This document shows positions 37,020 through 49,900 of a stretch of 53,368 nucleotides of DNA, piece after piece; the first letter of the stretch is position 1, and the number at the start of each line of letters is the position of its first letter. A model generated the notes under the pieces. The model saw nothing but the letters and a program-made list of their open reading frames with translations, had not been told where the DNA came from and searched no databases. A program made the translations under genes and the position numbers. The DNA is from Kordiimonadaceae bacterium (GTDB lineage Bacteria; Pseudomonadota; Alphaproteobacteria; Sphingomonadales; Emcibacteraceae), in contig JABJKT010000024.1 of the NCBI GenBank assembly GCA_018660225.1, positions 1-53,368 on the forward strand, written 5' to 3'.

Positions 37020-37775
37020 CTATTCCTCATTCTCAGTTGCTGCAGTTTCTTCTGTCACCGCATCTTCAGCCGGAGCTTCAGGTGCTGTTTCAGGAGCAGG
37101 CGCCGCTTTAACTGCACCAGGATATGGTGCATCAGCGTGACGTGCCCTTTTAACTGCATCGTTAATTAGAACCCAACCGTTTTTCGCACCTGGTACTGCA
37201 CCCTTAACAAGGATGAGGCCACCTTCTACGTCAGTTGAGACAATTTCAAGATTTTGCTGAGTTTTACGATCATCACCATAATGACCCGCCATTTTCTTAC
37301 CTTTGAAAACGCGGCCTGGATCTTGACACTGACCTGTTGAACCATGTGATCTATGCGAAATAGATACACCATGAGTAGCCCGAAGGCCTTTAAAGTTCCA
37401 ACGCTTCATCGCGCCGGCAAAACCTTTACCTTTCGAAGTAGAGGTCACATCAACAATTTGTCCGGGGACAAAGTGATCAGCAGTAATTTCCGCACCAAGG
37501 TCGATGAAACCATCTTCATTGATACGAAATTCAGCAAGTTTAGCTTTAGGTTCGACCTGAGCTTTAGCAAAATGACCACGCATTGGCTGCGTTGTACGTT
37601 TTACTTTGGCTTTTCCAGCGCCGAGTTGAAGGGCGTTATAACCATCCTTTTCAGTTGTTTTATGTGCAACGACTTGTGCGCCGTCCACATGAAGAACTGT
37701 TACAGGTACGTGCGCGCCACCTTCGGCGAATACACGGGTCATACCCACTTTTTTTGCAATAAGTCCTGAACGCAT
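37020..37775 (-). CDS. rplC: 50S ribosomal protein L3 with acidic C-terminal tail
   Basis: The ATG at 37773-37775 gives the usual start [14 protein letters not shown] and an eight-base spacing to AGGGG; the ATG six bases upstream overlaps the rpsJ stop and is too close. The product is 251 residues. The core contains [14 protein letters not shown] and [20 protein letters not shown]. The last 35 or so residues are Ala/Glu/Pro-rich, a tail common in alphaproteobacterial L3. Confidence 0.97.
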   Translation of the reverse strand: MRSGLIAKKVGMTRVFAEGGAHVPVTVLHVDGAQVVAHKTTEKDGYNALQLGAGKAKVKRTTQPMRGHFAKAQVEPKAKLAEFRINEDGFIDLGAEITADHFVPGQIVDVTSTSKGKGFAGAMKRWNFKGLRATHGVSISHRSHGSTGQCQDPGRVFKGKKMAGHYGDDRKTQQNLEIVSTDVEGGLILVKGAVPGAKNGWVLINDAVKRARHADAPYPGAVKAAPAPETAPEAPAEDAVTEETAATENEE

Positions 37776-37780
37776 ATTCA

Positions 37781-38098
37781 TTACCCCTGCAACTTAATTT
37801 CGACTTCAACACCGGCAGCAAGATCGAGCTTCATAAGCGCGTCAACTGTTTGTGGTGTTGGCTCAACAATGTCAAGAAGACGCTTGTGAGTGCGTGTCTC
37901 AAATTGTTCGCGAGATTTTTTATCAATATGCGGTCCCTTAAGAACCGTATATTTTTCAATCCGCGTCGGCATAGGAATAGGGCCGCGTACGCTAGCGCCT
38001 GTTCTTTTGGCCGTATTTGCAATTTCACCAGCGGCTTGATCAAGAATCCTATGATCAAAGGCTTTAAGGCGAATGCGAATGTTTTGTGATTCCAACAT
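37781..38098 (-). CDS. rpsJ: 30S ribosomal protein S10 / NusE
   Basis: This 105-residue S10 contains [38 protein letters not shown] and [14 protein letters not shown]. Besides its place in the 30S head, S10 pairs with NusB in antitermination and couples RNA polymerase to the ribosome through NusG. It opens the S10 cluster, downstream of the hairpin at 38108-38127. Confidence 0.98.
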   Translation of the reverse strand: MLESQNIRIRLKAFDHRILDQAAGEIANTAKRTGASVRGPIPMPTRIEKYTVLKGPHIDKKSREQFETRTHKRLLDIVEPTPQTVDALMKLDLAAGVEVEIKLQG

Positions 38099-38099
38099 A

Positions 38100-38127
38100 A
38101 AAATTTACGCAGACCGTTGGGTCTGCG
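38100..38127 (-). terminator. Hairpin between tuf and rpsJ, terminator or attenuator
   Basis: The minus strand forms a perfect 8-bp stem CGCAGACC / GGTCTGCG (38108-38127) closed by the tetraloop CAAC, followed by TAAATTTTT. The U-run leads directly into the rpsJ start at 38098, and the whole tuf-rpsJ gap is only 45 bases. It could end tuf transcripts partially and adjust S10-cluster expression. Confidence 0.65.
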
Positions 38128-38143
38128 CTCCTAAATGACTTTT

Positions 38144-39337
38144 CTATTCAATAATCTTTGCAACAACACCGGCACCAACTGTGCGTCCGCCTTCGCGGAT
38201 CGCAAAGCGAAGACCTTCGTCCATGGCAATCGGGTTAATCAGTTCAACGTTAATGGCAACATTGTCACCAGGCATTACCATTTCAACACCATCATCAAGC
38301 GATACAACACCCGTTACATCAGTCGTACGGAAGTAAAACTGTGGACGGTAGTTTGTAAAGAATGGTGTATGACGGCCGCCTTCATTCTTAGTAAGAATGT
38401 AAGCTTCGCCTTTAAACTTAGTATGCGGTGTGATTGAGCCAACGTGAGCAAGAACCTGTCCACGCTCAACTTCTTCACGGTCAATACCGCGAATAAGAGC
38501 ACCAATGTTATCACCAGCTTCACCAGTATCAAGAAGCTTGCGGAACATTTCAACACCAGTAACTGTTGTTTTCTTTGTATCTTTAATACCAACGATTTCA
38601 ACTTCTTCGCCAACCTTAACAACACCACGTTCAACACGGCCCGTAACAACTGTACCACGACCCGAAATTGAGAATACGTCTTCGATCGGCATAAGGAATG
38701 CACCATCAATCGCACGTTCAGGCTGTGGGATATACTCATCAACAGCAGCCATCAGTTTAAGAATGCTTTCTTTACCAATGTCATCGTCGCGACTTTCCAT
38801 CGCAGCAAGAGCTGAACCAGCAATAATTGGAATATCATCACCAGGGAATTCATAATCGCTAAGAAGTTCGCGAATTTCCATTTCAACAAGCTCAAGTAGC
38901 TCTTCATCATCAACCTGATCAACTTTGTTCAAGTAAACAACAAGCGCCGGAACACCAACTTGACGAGCAAGAAGGATATGCTCACGTGTTTGTGGCATTG
39001 GACCGTCAGCTGCGTTAACAACCAAAATAGCACCATCCATTTGCGCTGCACCAGTGATCATGTTTTTCACATAATCAGCATGTCCAGGACAATCAACGTG
39101 TGCATAGTGACGCGCATCTGTTTCATATTCAACGTGTGCCGTTGAAATTGTGATGCCGCGCTCACGCTCTTCAGGAGCTTTGTCGATGTTTGCGAAATCA
39201 ACCGCTTCACCTTTACCACTTGCTTCAGCAAGTACTTTTGTAATCGCCGCAGTAAGAGTAGTCTTACCATGGTCAACGTGGCCGATTGTTCCTACGTTAC
39301 AATGCGGCTTATTGCGTTCAAATTTTTCTTTAGCCAT
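38144..39337 (-). CDS. tuf: Elongation factor Tu
   Basis: The 397-residue GTPase delivers aminoacyl-tRNA to the ribosome. G1 [11 protein letters not shown]3 [12 protein letters not shown] and the NKVD motif ([20 protein letters not shown] region) are intact, and domains 2-3 follow. Only one tuf copy is in the window; many proteobacteria have a second elsewhere. An 86-base gap, with no feature recognised, separates it from fusA. Confidence 0.99.
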   Translation of the reverse strand: MAKEKFERNKPHCNVGTIGHVDHGKTTLTAAITKVLAEASGKGEAVDFANIDKAPEERERGITISTAHVEYETDARHYAHVDCPGHADYVKNMITGAAQMDGAILVVNAADGPMPQTREHILLARQVGVPALVVYLNKVDQVDDEELLELVEMEIRELLSDYEFPGDDIPIIAGSALAAMESRDDDIGKESILKLMAAVDEYIPQPERAIDGAFLMPIEDVFSISGRGTVVTGRVERGVVKVGEEVEIVGIKDTKKTTVTGVEMFRKLLDTGEAGDNIGALIRGIDREEVERGQVLAHVGSITPHTKFKGEAYILTKNEGGRHTPFFTNYRPQFYFRTTDVTGVVSLDDGVEMVMPGDNVAINVELINPIAMDEGLRFAIREGGRTVGAGVVAKIIE

Positions 39338-39423
39338 TTTCTTCTACCTTTTCACTTATATTCAAGCGCCCTGTATTTTCCTCACAGGAAGAGCTAGTTG
39401 TTGTTTATTTACTCAAAATTACT

Positions 39424-41499
39424 TTAAGCAAACTTTTCCTTCACCTCTTCGGCAACCGCCTGAGGTACTTCTGCGTAATGATCGAACTGCATAGAGTATG
39501 TAGCGCGACCCTTCGTAAATGAGCGCAATTGATTAACATAACCAAACATGTTGGCTAGCGGCACTTTTGCACTAATAACTGTATTTGGCCCACGTGTTTC
39601 AGAACCTGAAATCTGGCCGCGACGTGATGAAATATCACCGATAACATCACCCATATGATCTTCAGGTGTTACCACCTCAACATCCATAACAGGTTCAAGC
39701 AGTTTAATACCTGCCGTAGAAGCTGCTTCGCGCATAGCACCGCGACCGGCAATTTCGAAAGCAAGCACACTACTATCAACATCATGGAAAGCACCATCAT
39801 ATAGTGTCACTGAAAAGTCGATAATCGGGAAACCGATAAGCGCACCACTTTCAGCAATGTCTTTAATACCCTTTTCAACACCAGGGATATATTCTTTAGG
39901 AATGTTACCGCCTTTAATTTTGTCGATAAATTCAAGACCTGTTCCACGCGAACCAGGAGTAACCGTTAGTTTCACACGAGCGAACTGACCAGAACCACCA
40001 GATTGTTTCTTATGGGTATAGTCAATATCAACTTCGCGAGCGATACTTTCACGGTATGCCACTTGCGGCGCGCCAACATTGGCACCAACATTAAATTCAC
40101 GCTTCATACGATCAACCAGGATATCAAGGTGAAGTTCACCCATTCCTGAAATAATTGTTTGGCCACTTTCCTCATCTGCTTTCACACGGAAAGACGGATC
40201 TTCCTGTGCCAGACGGTTAAGGGCGATACCCATTTTTTCTTGGTCGACCTTTGTTTTTGGCTCAACCGCAACAGAAATAACCGGATCCGGGAATTCCATA
40301 CGTTCAAGGATAATAGGTTTTTGTAAATCACAAATTGTATCACCTGTTGTTGTCTGCTTAAGACCACAAAGAGCAATAATATCACCGGAACGCGCCTCTT
40401 TAACATCTTCACGAGGGTTAGAGTGCATTTGCAGCATACGGCCAACTTTTTCATTTCTGTCTTTAACAGAGTTCGTAACAACCGTACCTGTTTCAATAAC
40501 ACCGGAATAAACACGGGCGAAAGTAAGCGTACCCACAAACGGGTCAGTCATCACTTTAAATGCAAGCGCAGCGAATGGCTCGTCATCAGAAGCGGCACGT
40601 GACATTGGTTCGTCACTATTCACTGCAACACCCTGAACATCATCGATATCAAGTGGTGAAGGCATAAAATCAACAACAGCATCAAGAAGTGTTTGAACAC
40701 CCTTGTTCTTAAATGCCGTACCTGTAAGAACAGGAACAAAGACACCCGCGATTGTACCCTTACGAATAAGACGCTTAAGCGTCGCTTCATCAGGCTCGTT
40801 ACCTTCAAGGTAAGCTTCCATCACGTCGTCATCTAATTCAGTAACCATATCGAACATTGTTTCGCGGTATGATGCAAGATCATCAACCATGTCGTCAGGA
40901 ACAGGTACTTCTGTGTAGTTAGCACCCATTTCTTCATCTTCCCAGATGATGCCAACGCCTTTAACAACGTCCACATGGCCTTTATATTCTGCTTCCGCGC
41001 CAATAGGCAGCTGTAGGACAAGAGCGTTTGATCCCAAACGATCTTTAATCATATCAACACAACGGTAAAAGTCAGCGCCCATACGGTCCATCTTATTAAC
41101 GAAACACATACGAGGAACATCATATTTATCAGCTTGGCGCCATACTGTTTCAGATTGTGGCTCAACACCGGCAACACTATCAAACACAGCTACCGCACCA
41201 TCAAGCACACGCAGCGAACGTTCAACTTCAATAGTGAAGTCCACGTGACCAGGTGTATCAATAATGTTAATGCGTTTTTCTTTCCAGAAACAAGTCGTCG
41301 CAGCAGACGTAATCGTAATACCACGTTCCTGTTCTTGCTCCATCCAGTCCATTGTGGCAGCGCCATCATGAACTTCACCAATTTTGTGGCTCACGCCAGT
41401 ATAATAAAGAACGCGTTCAGTTGTCGTTGTTTTACCAGCATCAATATGGGCCATAATGCCGATATTGCGATAATCTTCTAAGGGAGTAGTACGTGCCAT
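39424..41499 (-). CDS. fusA: Elongation factor G
   Basis: The 691-residue translocase GTPase has G1 [20 protein letters not shown]3 [24 protein letters not shown], domain II to V in the usual order, and the domain IV tip segment [15 protein letters not shown]. It moves tRNAs and mRNA after peptide bond formation and also works with RRF in recycling. Length is normal. It lies between rpsG (21 bases) and tuf in a standard str cluster. Confidence 0.99.
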   Translation of the reverse strand: MARTTPLEDYRNIGIMAHIDAGKTTTTERVLYYTGVSHKIGEVHDGAATMDWMEQEQERGITITSAATTCFWKEKRINIIDTPGHVDFTIEVERSLRVLDGAVAVFDSVAGVEPQSETVWRQADKYDVPRMCFVNKMDRMGADFYRCVDMIKDRLGSNALVLQLPIGAEAEYKGHVDVVKGVGIIWEDEEMGANYTEVPVPDDMVDDLASYRETMFDMVTELDDDVMEAYLEGNEPDEATLKRLIRKGTIAGVFVPVLTGTAFKNKGVQTLLDAVVDFMPSPLDIDDVQGVAVNSDEPMSRAASDDEPFAALAFKVMTDPFVGTLTFARVYSGVIETGTVVTNSVKDRNEKVGRMLQMHSNPREDVKEARSGDIIALCGLKQTTTGDTICDLQKPIILERMEFPDPVISVAVEPKTKVDQEKMGIALNRLAQEDPSFRVKADEESGQTIISGMGELHLDILVDRMKREFNVGANVGAPQVAYRESIAREVDIDYTHKKQSGGSGQFARVKLTVTPGSRGTGLEFIDKIKGGNIPKEYIPGVEKGIKDIAESGALIGFPIIDFSVTLYDGAFHDVDSSVLAFEIAGRGAMREAASTAGIKLLEPVMDVEVVTPEDHMGDVIGDISSRRGQISGSETRGPNTVISAKVPLANMFGYVNQLRSFTKGRATYSMQFDHYAEVPQAVAEEVKEKFA

Positions 41500-41520
41500 C
41501 TAATTAAACCTTTACCAGTG

Positions 41521-41994
<474 letters not shown>

Positions 41995-42017
41995 TTATTT
42001 CCTTTGTAACTAGGTCC

Positions 42018-42389
42018 TTACTTAGGACGCTTAGCACCATATTTTGAGCGGCCTTGACGACGGTCTGCGATACCTTGTGTATCAAGCACACCACGAAGTA
42101 CGTGATAACGAACACCGGGCAAATCTTTCACACGACCACCACGGATAAGAACAACACTATGTTCTTGCAGGTTATGTCCTTCACCTGGGATATAGCTTGT
42201 TACTTCAAATCCGTTCGTTAGGCGCACACGGGCAACTTTACGAAGGGCTGAGTTAGGTTTCTTTGGCGTCGTAGTATAAACACGAGTACAAACTCCACGT
42301 TTTTGAGGACATGCCTCTAGCGCAGGCACTTTCGTACGCTGTACTGGTCTCTTACGTGGGTTACGTACCAACTGGTTGATCGTCGGCAT
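42018..42389 (-). CDS. rpsL: 30S ribosomal protein S12
   Basis: This 123-residue S12 controls decoding accuracy. It contains [20 protein letters not shown] and [20 protein letters not shown]. The lysines in TPKKPNS and GGRVKDLPG, where streptomycin-resistance changes usually occur, are wild type. The Asp in KDLPG is the residue thiomethylated by RimO in the family. It is the first gene of the str cluster after a 354-base gap. Confidence 0.98.
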   Translation of the reverse strand: MPTINQLVRNPRKRPVQRTKVPALEACPQKRGVCTRVYTTTPKKPNSALRKVARVRLTNGFEVTSYIPGEGHNLQEHSVVLIRGGRVKDLPGVRYHVLRGVLDTQGIADRRQGRSKYGAKRPK

Positions 42390-42572
42390 TCTAATTCCTT
42401 AATCGTTTTTCATTTCCATAGCAAAAAAGACAGCCTGTTTCCTATAATAGAAAAAGAGCAACTTACAGTCACCCCGGCCACCTTTAAAACTTAAATTCTA
42501 ATCTTTTATTTCTTTTTGCACAGCGTTTAAATCGAACCTGATCTACCACCAGCGCTTTTAAGAAGTGAGCGC

Positions 42573-42601
42573 ATACTATGTTCGGTTAAATTCACAGTCA
42601 A
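42573..42601 (-). promoter_or_regulatory. Promoter for the rpsL (str/S10/spc) transcription unit
   Basis: In the gap between rpoC and rpsL the minus strand has TTGACT (complement of 42596-42601), a 17-base spacer and TAGTAT (complement of 42573-42578). Transcription from about 42566 would give a leader of roughly 175 bases before rpsL. That leader ends with a pyrimidine-rich stretch around 42415-42445, in which no known regulatory RNA was recognised. Confidence 0.72.
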
Positions 42602-42633
42602 GGAAAATTTCACATACAAGCTATTTTTATAGA

Positions 42634-42674
42634 AAAGGCCGAAGAATCTAGTGTTTTAGATGCTCCGGCCTTTA
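42634..42674 (-). terminator. Intrinsic terminator of the rpoBC unit
   Basis: Downstream of rpoC the minus strand reads AAAGGCCG and CGGCCTTTTC as outer arms around inner arms GAGCATCTA and TAGATTCTT. The outer 8 bp and the inner TCTA/TAGA pairs match, with two or so mismatches between them. The T-rich stretch after the second arm is short. It lies immediately before the rpsL promoter, dividing rpoBC from the str cluster. Confidence 0.75.
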
Positions 42675-42743
42675 AAATATTTGTCTTTTACTATGATTTA
42701 GTCTGTTTTTTTACAAACAAATCATATTTCCGTTCGAAATTGC

Positions 42744-45700
42744 TTAACTTTCAAAAACGCCTTCCGTTGAGTCGGCCTGCTTACCCAGTTCTTCTGCAAG
42801 CGGATCGCTTTTAGCAATCTCTGAAGCTGATTTTTGCTCTAGCTCAGTTTTAGCATCACGTTCCTGAGCAATATGATGATATTCTTTCATCTTGGAGCCA
42901 GTACCAGCAGGGATCAAACGACCAACGATCACATTTTCTTTTAGACCGATCAGTTTGTCAGATTTCCCTGAAACAGCAGCTTCGGTTAAGACGCGTGTAG
43001 TTTCCTGGAATGATGCCGCTGAAATAAAGGAACGAGTTTGCAGTGACGCCTTGGTAATACCAAGAAGGATCGCTTCGCCTTTGGCGGGCTCTCGACCATC
43101 TGCAATTGTTTTTTCATTTACTTCATCGAACTCTTCACGTTCAACCTGTTCACCGATCAGGAATGTTGTTTCACCTGGTTTGGTAATTTCAACTTTCTTA
43201 AGCATTTGACGAACAATCACTTCGATATGTTTATCATTGATACCCACACCTTGAAGACGGTAAACATCCTGAACTTCATTCACGAGGTAAGCAGCAAGTG
43301 CTTCGATACCAAGTGATTTAAGAATATCATGTGGCGCAGGGTTACCATCGATTAAATATTCACCGCGGCGGATAAAGTCACCTTCCTGAACGGAAATATG
43401 CTTACCCTTAGGGATCAGATATTCAACCACTTCATCTTCGTCGTTACGTGGGTTAATACTGATGCGGCGTTTATTCTTATAATCGCGACCAAATTCAACA
43501 TATCCATCAACCTCAGCAATAACAGCATGATCTTTTGGACGGCGCGCTTCGAAAAGCTCAGCCACCCGCGGTAGACCACCGGTGATATCTTTGGTTTTCG
43601 ATGCTTCACGTGGGATACGCGCAATAACGTCACCCGCATGCACTTCATCACCATCATTAACGGAAAGAATAGCACCAACAGACATGAAATAACGAGCTTC
43701 TGATCCATTAGCAAGCTCAATCACTTCATCCTTGTCATCACGCACAGTGATGCGCGGACGAAGGTCAGCTCCTTTTGGATGAGAACGCCAATCAACAACA
43801 ACGCGACTTGAAAGTCCTGTTGCTTCATCAACATTTTCATTAACAGCAACACCGTCAGCCATATCAACAAATTTAATTGCACCGCCTTGCTCAGTGATAA
43901 TAGGAAGTGTGTATGGATCCCATTCGCAAAGTTTTTCACCATGCTCAACTTTATCACCTTCGTCTTTAAGTAGATGAGAACCAAACTGAACTTTATAGGT
44001 AACGCGCTCGCGGCCTTCTTCATCCACAAGAACAATTTCCATATTCCGTGAAAGTACGACCAAACGGCCTTTGCTATCTTTAACAACTTTTTTGTTATTA
44101 ATTTTCACAATACCGTCATGCGAAGCTTCAATCGCTGATTGCTGAGAAACAGAAGACGCCGTACCACCAATATGGAAAGTACGCATAGTAAGCTGGGTAC
44201 CAGGTTCACCAATTGACTGCGCGGCAATAACACCAACGGCTTCACCAATATTCACCATGGTTCCACGCGCTAGGTCACGACCATAACATTTTACGCAACA
44301 ACCCGTTTTGGTTTCACATGTAAGACCAGAACGAACTTTAACAGTTGAAACAGCAGCTTTTTCAATTTCTTCCGCCTTAACTTCATCAAGGTAAGTTCCT
44401 GCTTCATAAATTAAGTCGCCGGAAACCGGATCATTAATATCAAGAGCAAGACAACGCCCAACAATACGGTCACTTAGGTTTACAATAACGTCACCGCCAT
44501 CAGAAACTTCAGCGATATCAATACCGAGTGTCGTACCGCAATCTTCTTCAATAATAACACAGTCTTGAGAAACATCCACAAGACGACGTGTTAGATACCC
44601 GGAGTTCGCCGTTTTAAGCGCCGTATCGGCAAGACCTTTACGCGCTCCATGGGTAGAGTTAAAGTATTCAAGAACGCTTAGGCCTTCTTTAAAGTTTGAA
44701 ATAATCGGTGTTTCAATAATTTCACCAGAAGGTTTCGCCATCAAACCACGCATACCTGCGAGCTGTTTCATCTGCGCTGCAGAACCACGAGCACCACTAT
44801 CCGCCATCATAAAGATGGAGTTTGTAGGGAGCGAACGGCCGTCTTCGTCAACTTCTTCTTTAGAAATTTCAGCCATCATAGCATCCGCCACACGGTCAGT
44901 ACATTGTGACCAGGCATCTACCACTTTGTTATATTTTTCACCTTGAGTAATAAGACCTTGCTGATATTGACTTTCAAATTCTTTTACGGAATTTGTTGTT
45001 TCCTCAATAATCGGTGCTTTTGAATCAGGGATAATCATATCGTCTTTACCAAACGAAATACCCGCTTTACAAGCCTCACGGAAACCAAGTCTCATAACAC
45101 CATCAGCGAAGAGAACTGTTTTCTTCTGACCTGCGAAACGATAAACAATGTCGATCACTTCGGAAATCTCACGTTTACCAATGCGGCGGTTAATGAGTTC
45201 ATCAAATGAGATTTCAGGGTGCTTAGGAAGGTTTTTAGCAAGCATCGCACGACCAGGTGTTGTCTCAACGATACGTTTAATAGGATTGCCTTCTTCGTCA
45301 CAATCATCAATACGGCACTTGATAGAGCTGTGAAGTGTAATTGCTTTTGCATTAAGAGCTAAATCAACTTCATCAAGATCACCAAAGACCATACCTTCGC
45401 CCGGCTCGCCTTGCTTCGCCGTTGTCATATAATAAAGACCAAGAATAATATCCTGTGAAGGCACAATAATCGGCTTACCATTTGATGGGCTTAAGATGTT
45501 ATTTGTAGACATCATAAGAACACGCGCTTCAAGCTGAGCTTCAAGGCTAAGCGGTACGTGAACGGCCATTTGGTCACCGTCAAAGTCAGCATTAAACGCC
45601 GCACAAACCAATGGGTGAAGCTGAATGGCTTTACCTTCGATAAGTTTAGGTTCAAACGCTTGGATACCAAGTCTATGAAGTGTAGGGGCGCGGTTTAAGA

Positions 45701-46970
45701 AAATCGGATGCTCACGAATAACAACATCAAGCACGTCCCAAACTTCGCGACGTTCTTTTTCAACAAGCTTTTTGGCTTGTTTAATCGTTGTTGCAATACC
45801 AAGCTTATCAAGACGCGCATAAATGAACGGTTTAAAGAGCTCAAGAGCCATTTTCTTAGGTAGTCCACATTGATGAAGCAGCAGGTCTGGACCCACCACA
45901 ATCACGGAACGACCGGAATAATCAACACGCTTACCAAGAAGGTTTTGACGGAAACGGCCTTGCTTACCTTTAAGCATATCGGAAAGTGATTTAAGAGGAC
46001 GCTTGTTAGCACCCGTAATCACGCGACCGCGACGACCGTTATCAAATAACGCATCAACAGATTCTTGCAGCATACGTTTTTCGTTGCGGACAATAATATC
46101 AGGCGCACGAAGTTCCATAAGTCTTTTAAGGCGGTTATTACGGTTAATAACGCGGCGATAAAGATCATTAAGATCAGACGTTGCAAACCGACCCCCATCC
46201 AGCGGAACAAGTGGGCGAAGCTCAGGCGGGATAACCGGAAGAACTTCAAGGATCATCCATTCAGGACGGTTGTCACTTTCAATGAAACCTTCGATAATCT
46301 TAAGACGTTTTACGATCTTCTTAGGTTTAAGTTCAGATTTCGTTTCTGCAAGCTCACGGTGAAGATCTTCTTTTTCCTGCTCAAGATCGATATTCTCAAG
46401 AAGTACTTTAATCGCTTCAGCACCAATACCGGCAGAGAAACTGTCATCGCCGTATTCTTCTTGTGCTTGAGAATATTCTTCTTCAGTAAGAAGTTGCTTC
46501 ATCTTAAGATTGGTAAGACCCGGCTCTGTCACGATATGTTGTTCAAAATAAAGAACGCGCTCTAAATCTTTCAAAGTCATATCAAGCATAAGGCCAATAC
46601 GACTAGGAAGTGATTTAAGGAACCAGATATGTGCCACAGGAGCCGCTAGCTCAATATGGCCCATACGGTCACGCCGCACTTTACTTAAAGTAACCTCAAC
46701 ACCACATTTTTCACATGTGATGCCGCGGTACTTCATGCGCTTATATTTACCGCAAAGACATTCATAGTCTTTGATAGGTCCAAAAATACGCGCACAGAAA
46801 AGACCATCTTTTTCAGGCTTAAATGTACGGTAGTTAATTGTTTCCGGTTTCTTGATCTCACCAAAAGACCATGACCGGATCTGCTCTGTACTCGCAATCA
46901 GAATTTTGATGTTATCAAAAGTTTCTGGTTTTGCATTTGCATTGAAGAAATTTACGATTTCTTGGCCCAT
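42744..46970 (-). CDS. rpoC: DNA-directed RNA polymerase beta' subunit
   Basis: The 1408-residue subunit starts at the ATG in 46968-46970 (AGGAG eight bases upstream); a TTG six bases earlier is too close to that site. The N-terminal zinc site [20 protein letters not shown] (about 70-90), the catalytic [12 protein letters not shown] (three Asp binding Mg2+, about residue 460) and the second zinc site ([11 protein letters not shown]) are intact, as are the bridge helix and trigger loop regions with [16 protein letters not shown]. It follows rpoB by 27 bases. Confidence 0.99.
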   Translation of the reverse strand: MGQEIVNFFNANAKPETFDNIKILIASTEQIRSWSFGEIKKPETINYRTFKPEKDGLFCARIFGPIKDYECLCGKYKRMKYRGITCEKCGVEVTLSKVRRDRMGHIELAAPVAHIWFLKSLPSRIGLMLDMTLKDLERVLYFEQHIVTEPGLTNLKMKQLLTEEEYSQAQEEYGDDSFSAGIGAEAIKVLLENIDLEQEKEDLHRELAETKSELKPKKIVKRLKIIEGFIESDNRPEWMILEVLPVIPPELRPLVPLDGGRFATSDLNDLYRRVINRNNRLKRLMELRAPDIIVRNEKRMLQESVDALFDNGRRGRVITGANKRPLKSLSDMLKGKQGRFRQNLLGKRVDYSGRSVIVVGPDLLLHQCGLPKKMALELFKPFIYARLDKLGIATTIKQAKKLVEKERREVWDVLDVVIREHPIFLNRAPTLHRLGIQAFEPKLIEGKAIQLHPLVCAAFNADFDGDQMAVHVPLSLEAQLEARVLMMSTNNILSPSNGKPIIVPSQDIILGLYYMTTAKQGEPGEGMVFGDLDEVDLALNAKAITLHSSIKCRIDDCDEEGNPIKRIVETTPGRAMLAKNLPKHPEISFDELINRRIGKREISEVIDIVYRFAGQKKTVLFADGVMRLGFREACKAGISFGKDDMIIPDSKAPIIEETTNSVKEFESQYQQGLITQGEKYNKVVDAWSQCTDRVADAMMAEISKEEVDEDGRSLPTNSIFMMADSGARGSAAQMKQLAGMRGLMAKPSGEIIETPIISNFKEGLSVLEYFNSTHGARKGLADTALKTANSGYLTRRLVDVSQDCVIIEEDCGTTLGIDIAEVSDGGDVIVNLSDRIVGRCLALDINDPVSGDLIYEAGTYLDEVKAEEIEKAAVSTVKVRSGLTCETKTGCCVKCYGRDLARGTMVNIGEAVGVIAAQSIGEPGTQLTMRTFHIGGTASSVSQQSAIEASHDGIVKINNKKVVKDSKGRLVVLSRNMEIVLVDEEGRERVTYKVQFGSHLLKDEGDKVEHGEKLCEWDPYTLPIITEQGGAIKFVDMADGVAVNENVDEATGLSSRVVVDWRSHPKGADLRPRITVRDDKDEVIELANGSEARYFMSVGAILSVNDGDEVHAGDVIARIPREASKTKDITGGLPRVAELFEARRPKDHAVIAEVDGYVEFGRDYKNKRRISINPRNDEDEVVEYLIPKGKHISVQEGDFIRRGEYLIDGNPAPHDILKSLGIEALAAYLVNEVQDVYRLQGVGINDKHIEVIVRQMLKKVEITKPGETTFLIGEQVEREEFDEVNEKTIADGREPAKGEAILLGITKASLQTRSFISAASFQETTRVLTEAAVSGKSDKLIGLKENVIVGRLIPAGTGSKMKEYHHIAQERDAKTELEQKSASEIAKSDPLAEELGKQADSTEGVFES

Positions 46971-46997
46971 AGCCAATTCTCCTAATCCAGTTACGGT

Positions 46998-49900
46998 CTA
47001 TTTATTATGGTTTGTAAGTTCAACATTCAAGCAAAGGGATTTCATTTCCTTCACGAGAACATTAAATGATTCAGGTATACCAGCATCGAAGCTGTCATCG
47101 CCGCGAACGATACTTTCGTATACTTTCGTACGGCCATTAACATCATCCGATTTCACGGTAAGCATTTCTTGTAGTGTATAAGCAGCACCATACGCCTGAA
47201 GTGCCCACACTTCCATCTCACCAAAGCGCTGTCCACCAAACTGGGCTTTACCGCCAAGTGGTTGCTGGGTCACGAGTGAGTATGGTCCGATGGAACGGGC
47301 ATGGATCTTATCATCGACAAGATGATGAAGTTTAAGCATGTAAATATAACCAACGGTTACTTTACGGTCAAACTTGTCACCGGTCAGGCCATCATAAAGA
47401 TCAACCTGTCCAGATCCATCAAGGTCTGCTTCTTTAAGCATATCCACCACATCCGGCTCGTGGGCACCATCAAATACCGGTGTTGCCATTGGGATACCAT
47501 TACGAAGATTATCAGACATGCCGATAAGGTCTTCGTCATTAAGTGGCGTAATTTCTGACTTATATTGATCAACGCTATAAACATTCTTAAATTTATCACG
47601 CAGATTATTTGCTTTATCAGCTTCCGCCACATCATGTGCATCAAGCATATTCGATATTTGAACACCAAGACCACGTGACGCCCACCCTAAGTGAGTTTCA
47701 AGAATTTGTCCTACGTTCATACGAGATGGCACACCAAGAGGGTTCAAGCAGATATCAACTGGTGTTCCGTCTTCAAGGTAAGGCATATCTTCTTGTGGAA
47801 GGATGCGGGAAATAACCCCTTTGTTACCATGACGACCGGCCATTTTATCACCAGGCTGAAGCTTGCGTTTAACAGCAACGAAAACCTTAACCATCTTAAG
47901 AACACCAGGCAGTAGTTCATCACCACGCTGAAGTTTTTCAATTTTTTCTTCAAAACGAGCATGGAGCTGTGAGCGCGCATCTTCAAACTGCTGATGAAGC
48001 GCATCGACTTTTTCCATAACCTTGGCATTATCAATAGCGAGCTGCCACCAAAGTCCATTTGCAAGTTCTTCAAGAATTTCTTCAGTAATTTTTGTGCCTT
48101 TTCTAACTTCACTTGTGCCACTTAAAACTTTTTGGCCCACAAGAAGCGGTCTAAGACGCACATAAATACTGCGGTCAAGAATGGTTTGCTCATCTTCACG
48201 GTCTTTTGATAGACGTTCGATTTCTTCACGCTCAATAGCGATGGCACGTTCGTCTTTATCAATACCATGTCTATTAAAGACACGTACTTCAACAACCGTA
48301 CCGGCAACGCCAGGTGGGAGACGCATTGATGTATCACGTACATCAGCCGCTTTCTCACCAAAGATAGCACGAAGAAGTTTTTCTTCCGGTGTCATCGGGC
48401 TTTCGCCTTTTGGTGTGATTTTACCAACAAGGATATCACCAGGATGAACTTCAGCACCAAGATAAACAATGCCAGCTTCATCAAGGTTACGTAGACCTTC
48501 TTCACCAACATTGGGAATATCGCGTGTGATGTCTTCTGGCCCAAGCTTCGTATCACGAGCCATCACTTCAAATTCTTCAATATGAATGGATGTGAACACA
48601 TCGTCTTTAACAATACGTTCTGAGATTAGGATACTATCTTCGAAGTTATAACCATGCCATGGCATAAAGGCCACGAGTACGTTACGACCAAGAGCAAGTT
48701 CACCAAGATCCGTTGAAGGACCATCAGCAAGAACATCACCTTCTTGAACAATATCACCAACTTTAACAATCGGACGCTGGTTAATACATGTATTCTGGTT
48801 TGAACGCTGGAATTTAGAAAGCGTATAAATATCAACACCGGAACTATCGTGATCGATTTTATCGGTTACGCGAATAACGATACGGATTGCATCAACCTGA
48901 TCGATAACGCCGCCACGTGCTGCAACAACCGCAGCACCACTGTCACGGGCAACAACACGTTCCATTCCAGTACCAACGAACGGCGATTCCGCTCTTAGTA
49001 GTGGCACGGCCTGACGTTGCATGTTTGATCCCATAAGAGCGCGGTTCGCATCATCATTCTCAAGGAATGGGATAAGCGCTGCCGCAACAGAAACAACCTG
49101 TTTCGGTGAAACGTCCATAAGGGAAATGTCTTTATGCTTTTTAAGCACATGATCACCAGCCTGACGGCAATCCACAAGATCATGGGCAAAATCACCCTTC
49201 TCTGTAAGTGGTGTATTAGCCTGGGCGATAGTATATTTTTCTTCTTCCATCGCTGAAAGATAAATAACATCATCGGTAATCTTGCCGCCTTCAACTTTAC
49301 GGTAAGGTGTTTCGATGAAACCGTATTTATTCACTTTCGCATATGTAGCAAGTGAATTGATCAGACCAATATTTGGTCCCTCAGGTGTTTCAATCGGACA
49401 AATACGACCATAATGGGTTGTATGCACGTCACGCACTTCAAAACCAGCCCGCTCGCGGGTTAGTCCACCAGGGCCAAGCGCTGAAAGACGACGCTTATGT
49501 GTAATTTCTGAAAGCGGATTTGTTTGATCCATAAACTGGCTAAGCTGTGATGATCCGAAGAACTCACGAACCGCTGCAACAGCTGGTTTTGCATTCACTA
49601 GGTCATGTGGCATTACAGTATCAATATCAATACTACTCATCCGCTCACGAATAGCACGTTCCATACGAAGCAAACCAATACGGTACTGGTTTTCCATCAA
49701 TTCACCAACAGAACGAACACGGCGGTTACCAAGATGGTCAATATCATCAACCACGCCTTTACCATCCTTAAGATCAATCATTGTTCTAAGAACTTCGAGG
49801 ATATCTTCTTTACGAAGTACTCTATGATCATCAGGACAATCCAAATCAAGACGCATGTTCATTTTTACACGGCCAACCGATGAAAGGTCATATCGCTCAC

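Noticed and set aside
39150-39494. Plus-strand open frame spanning the tuf-fusA gap
   Set aside because: Mostly antisense to the ends of tuf and fusA, with no start signal; explained as a shadow.
46065-46565. 166-residue plus-strand open frame inside rpoC
   Set aside because: Antisense to the conserved rpoC reading frame, no recognisable domain, and a Phe/Lys-rich composition expected from reversed codons.
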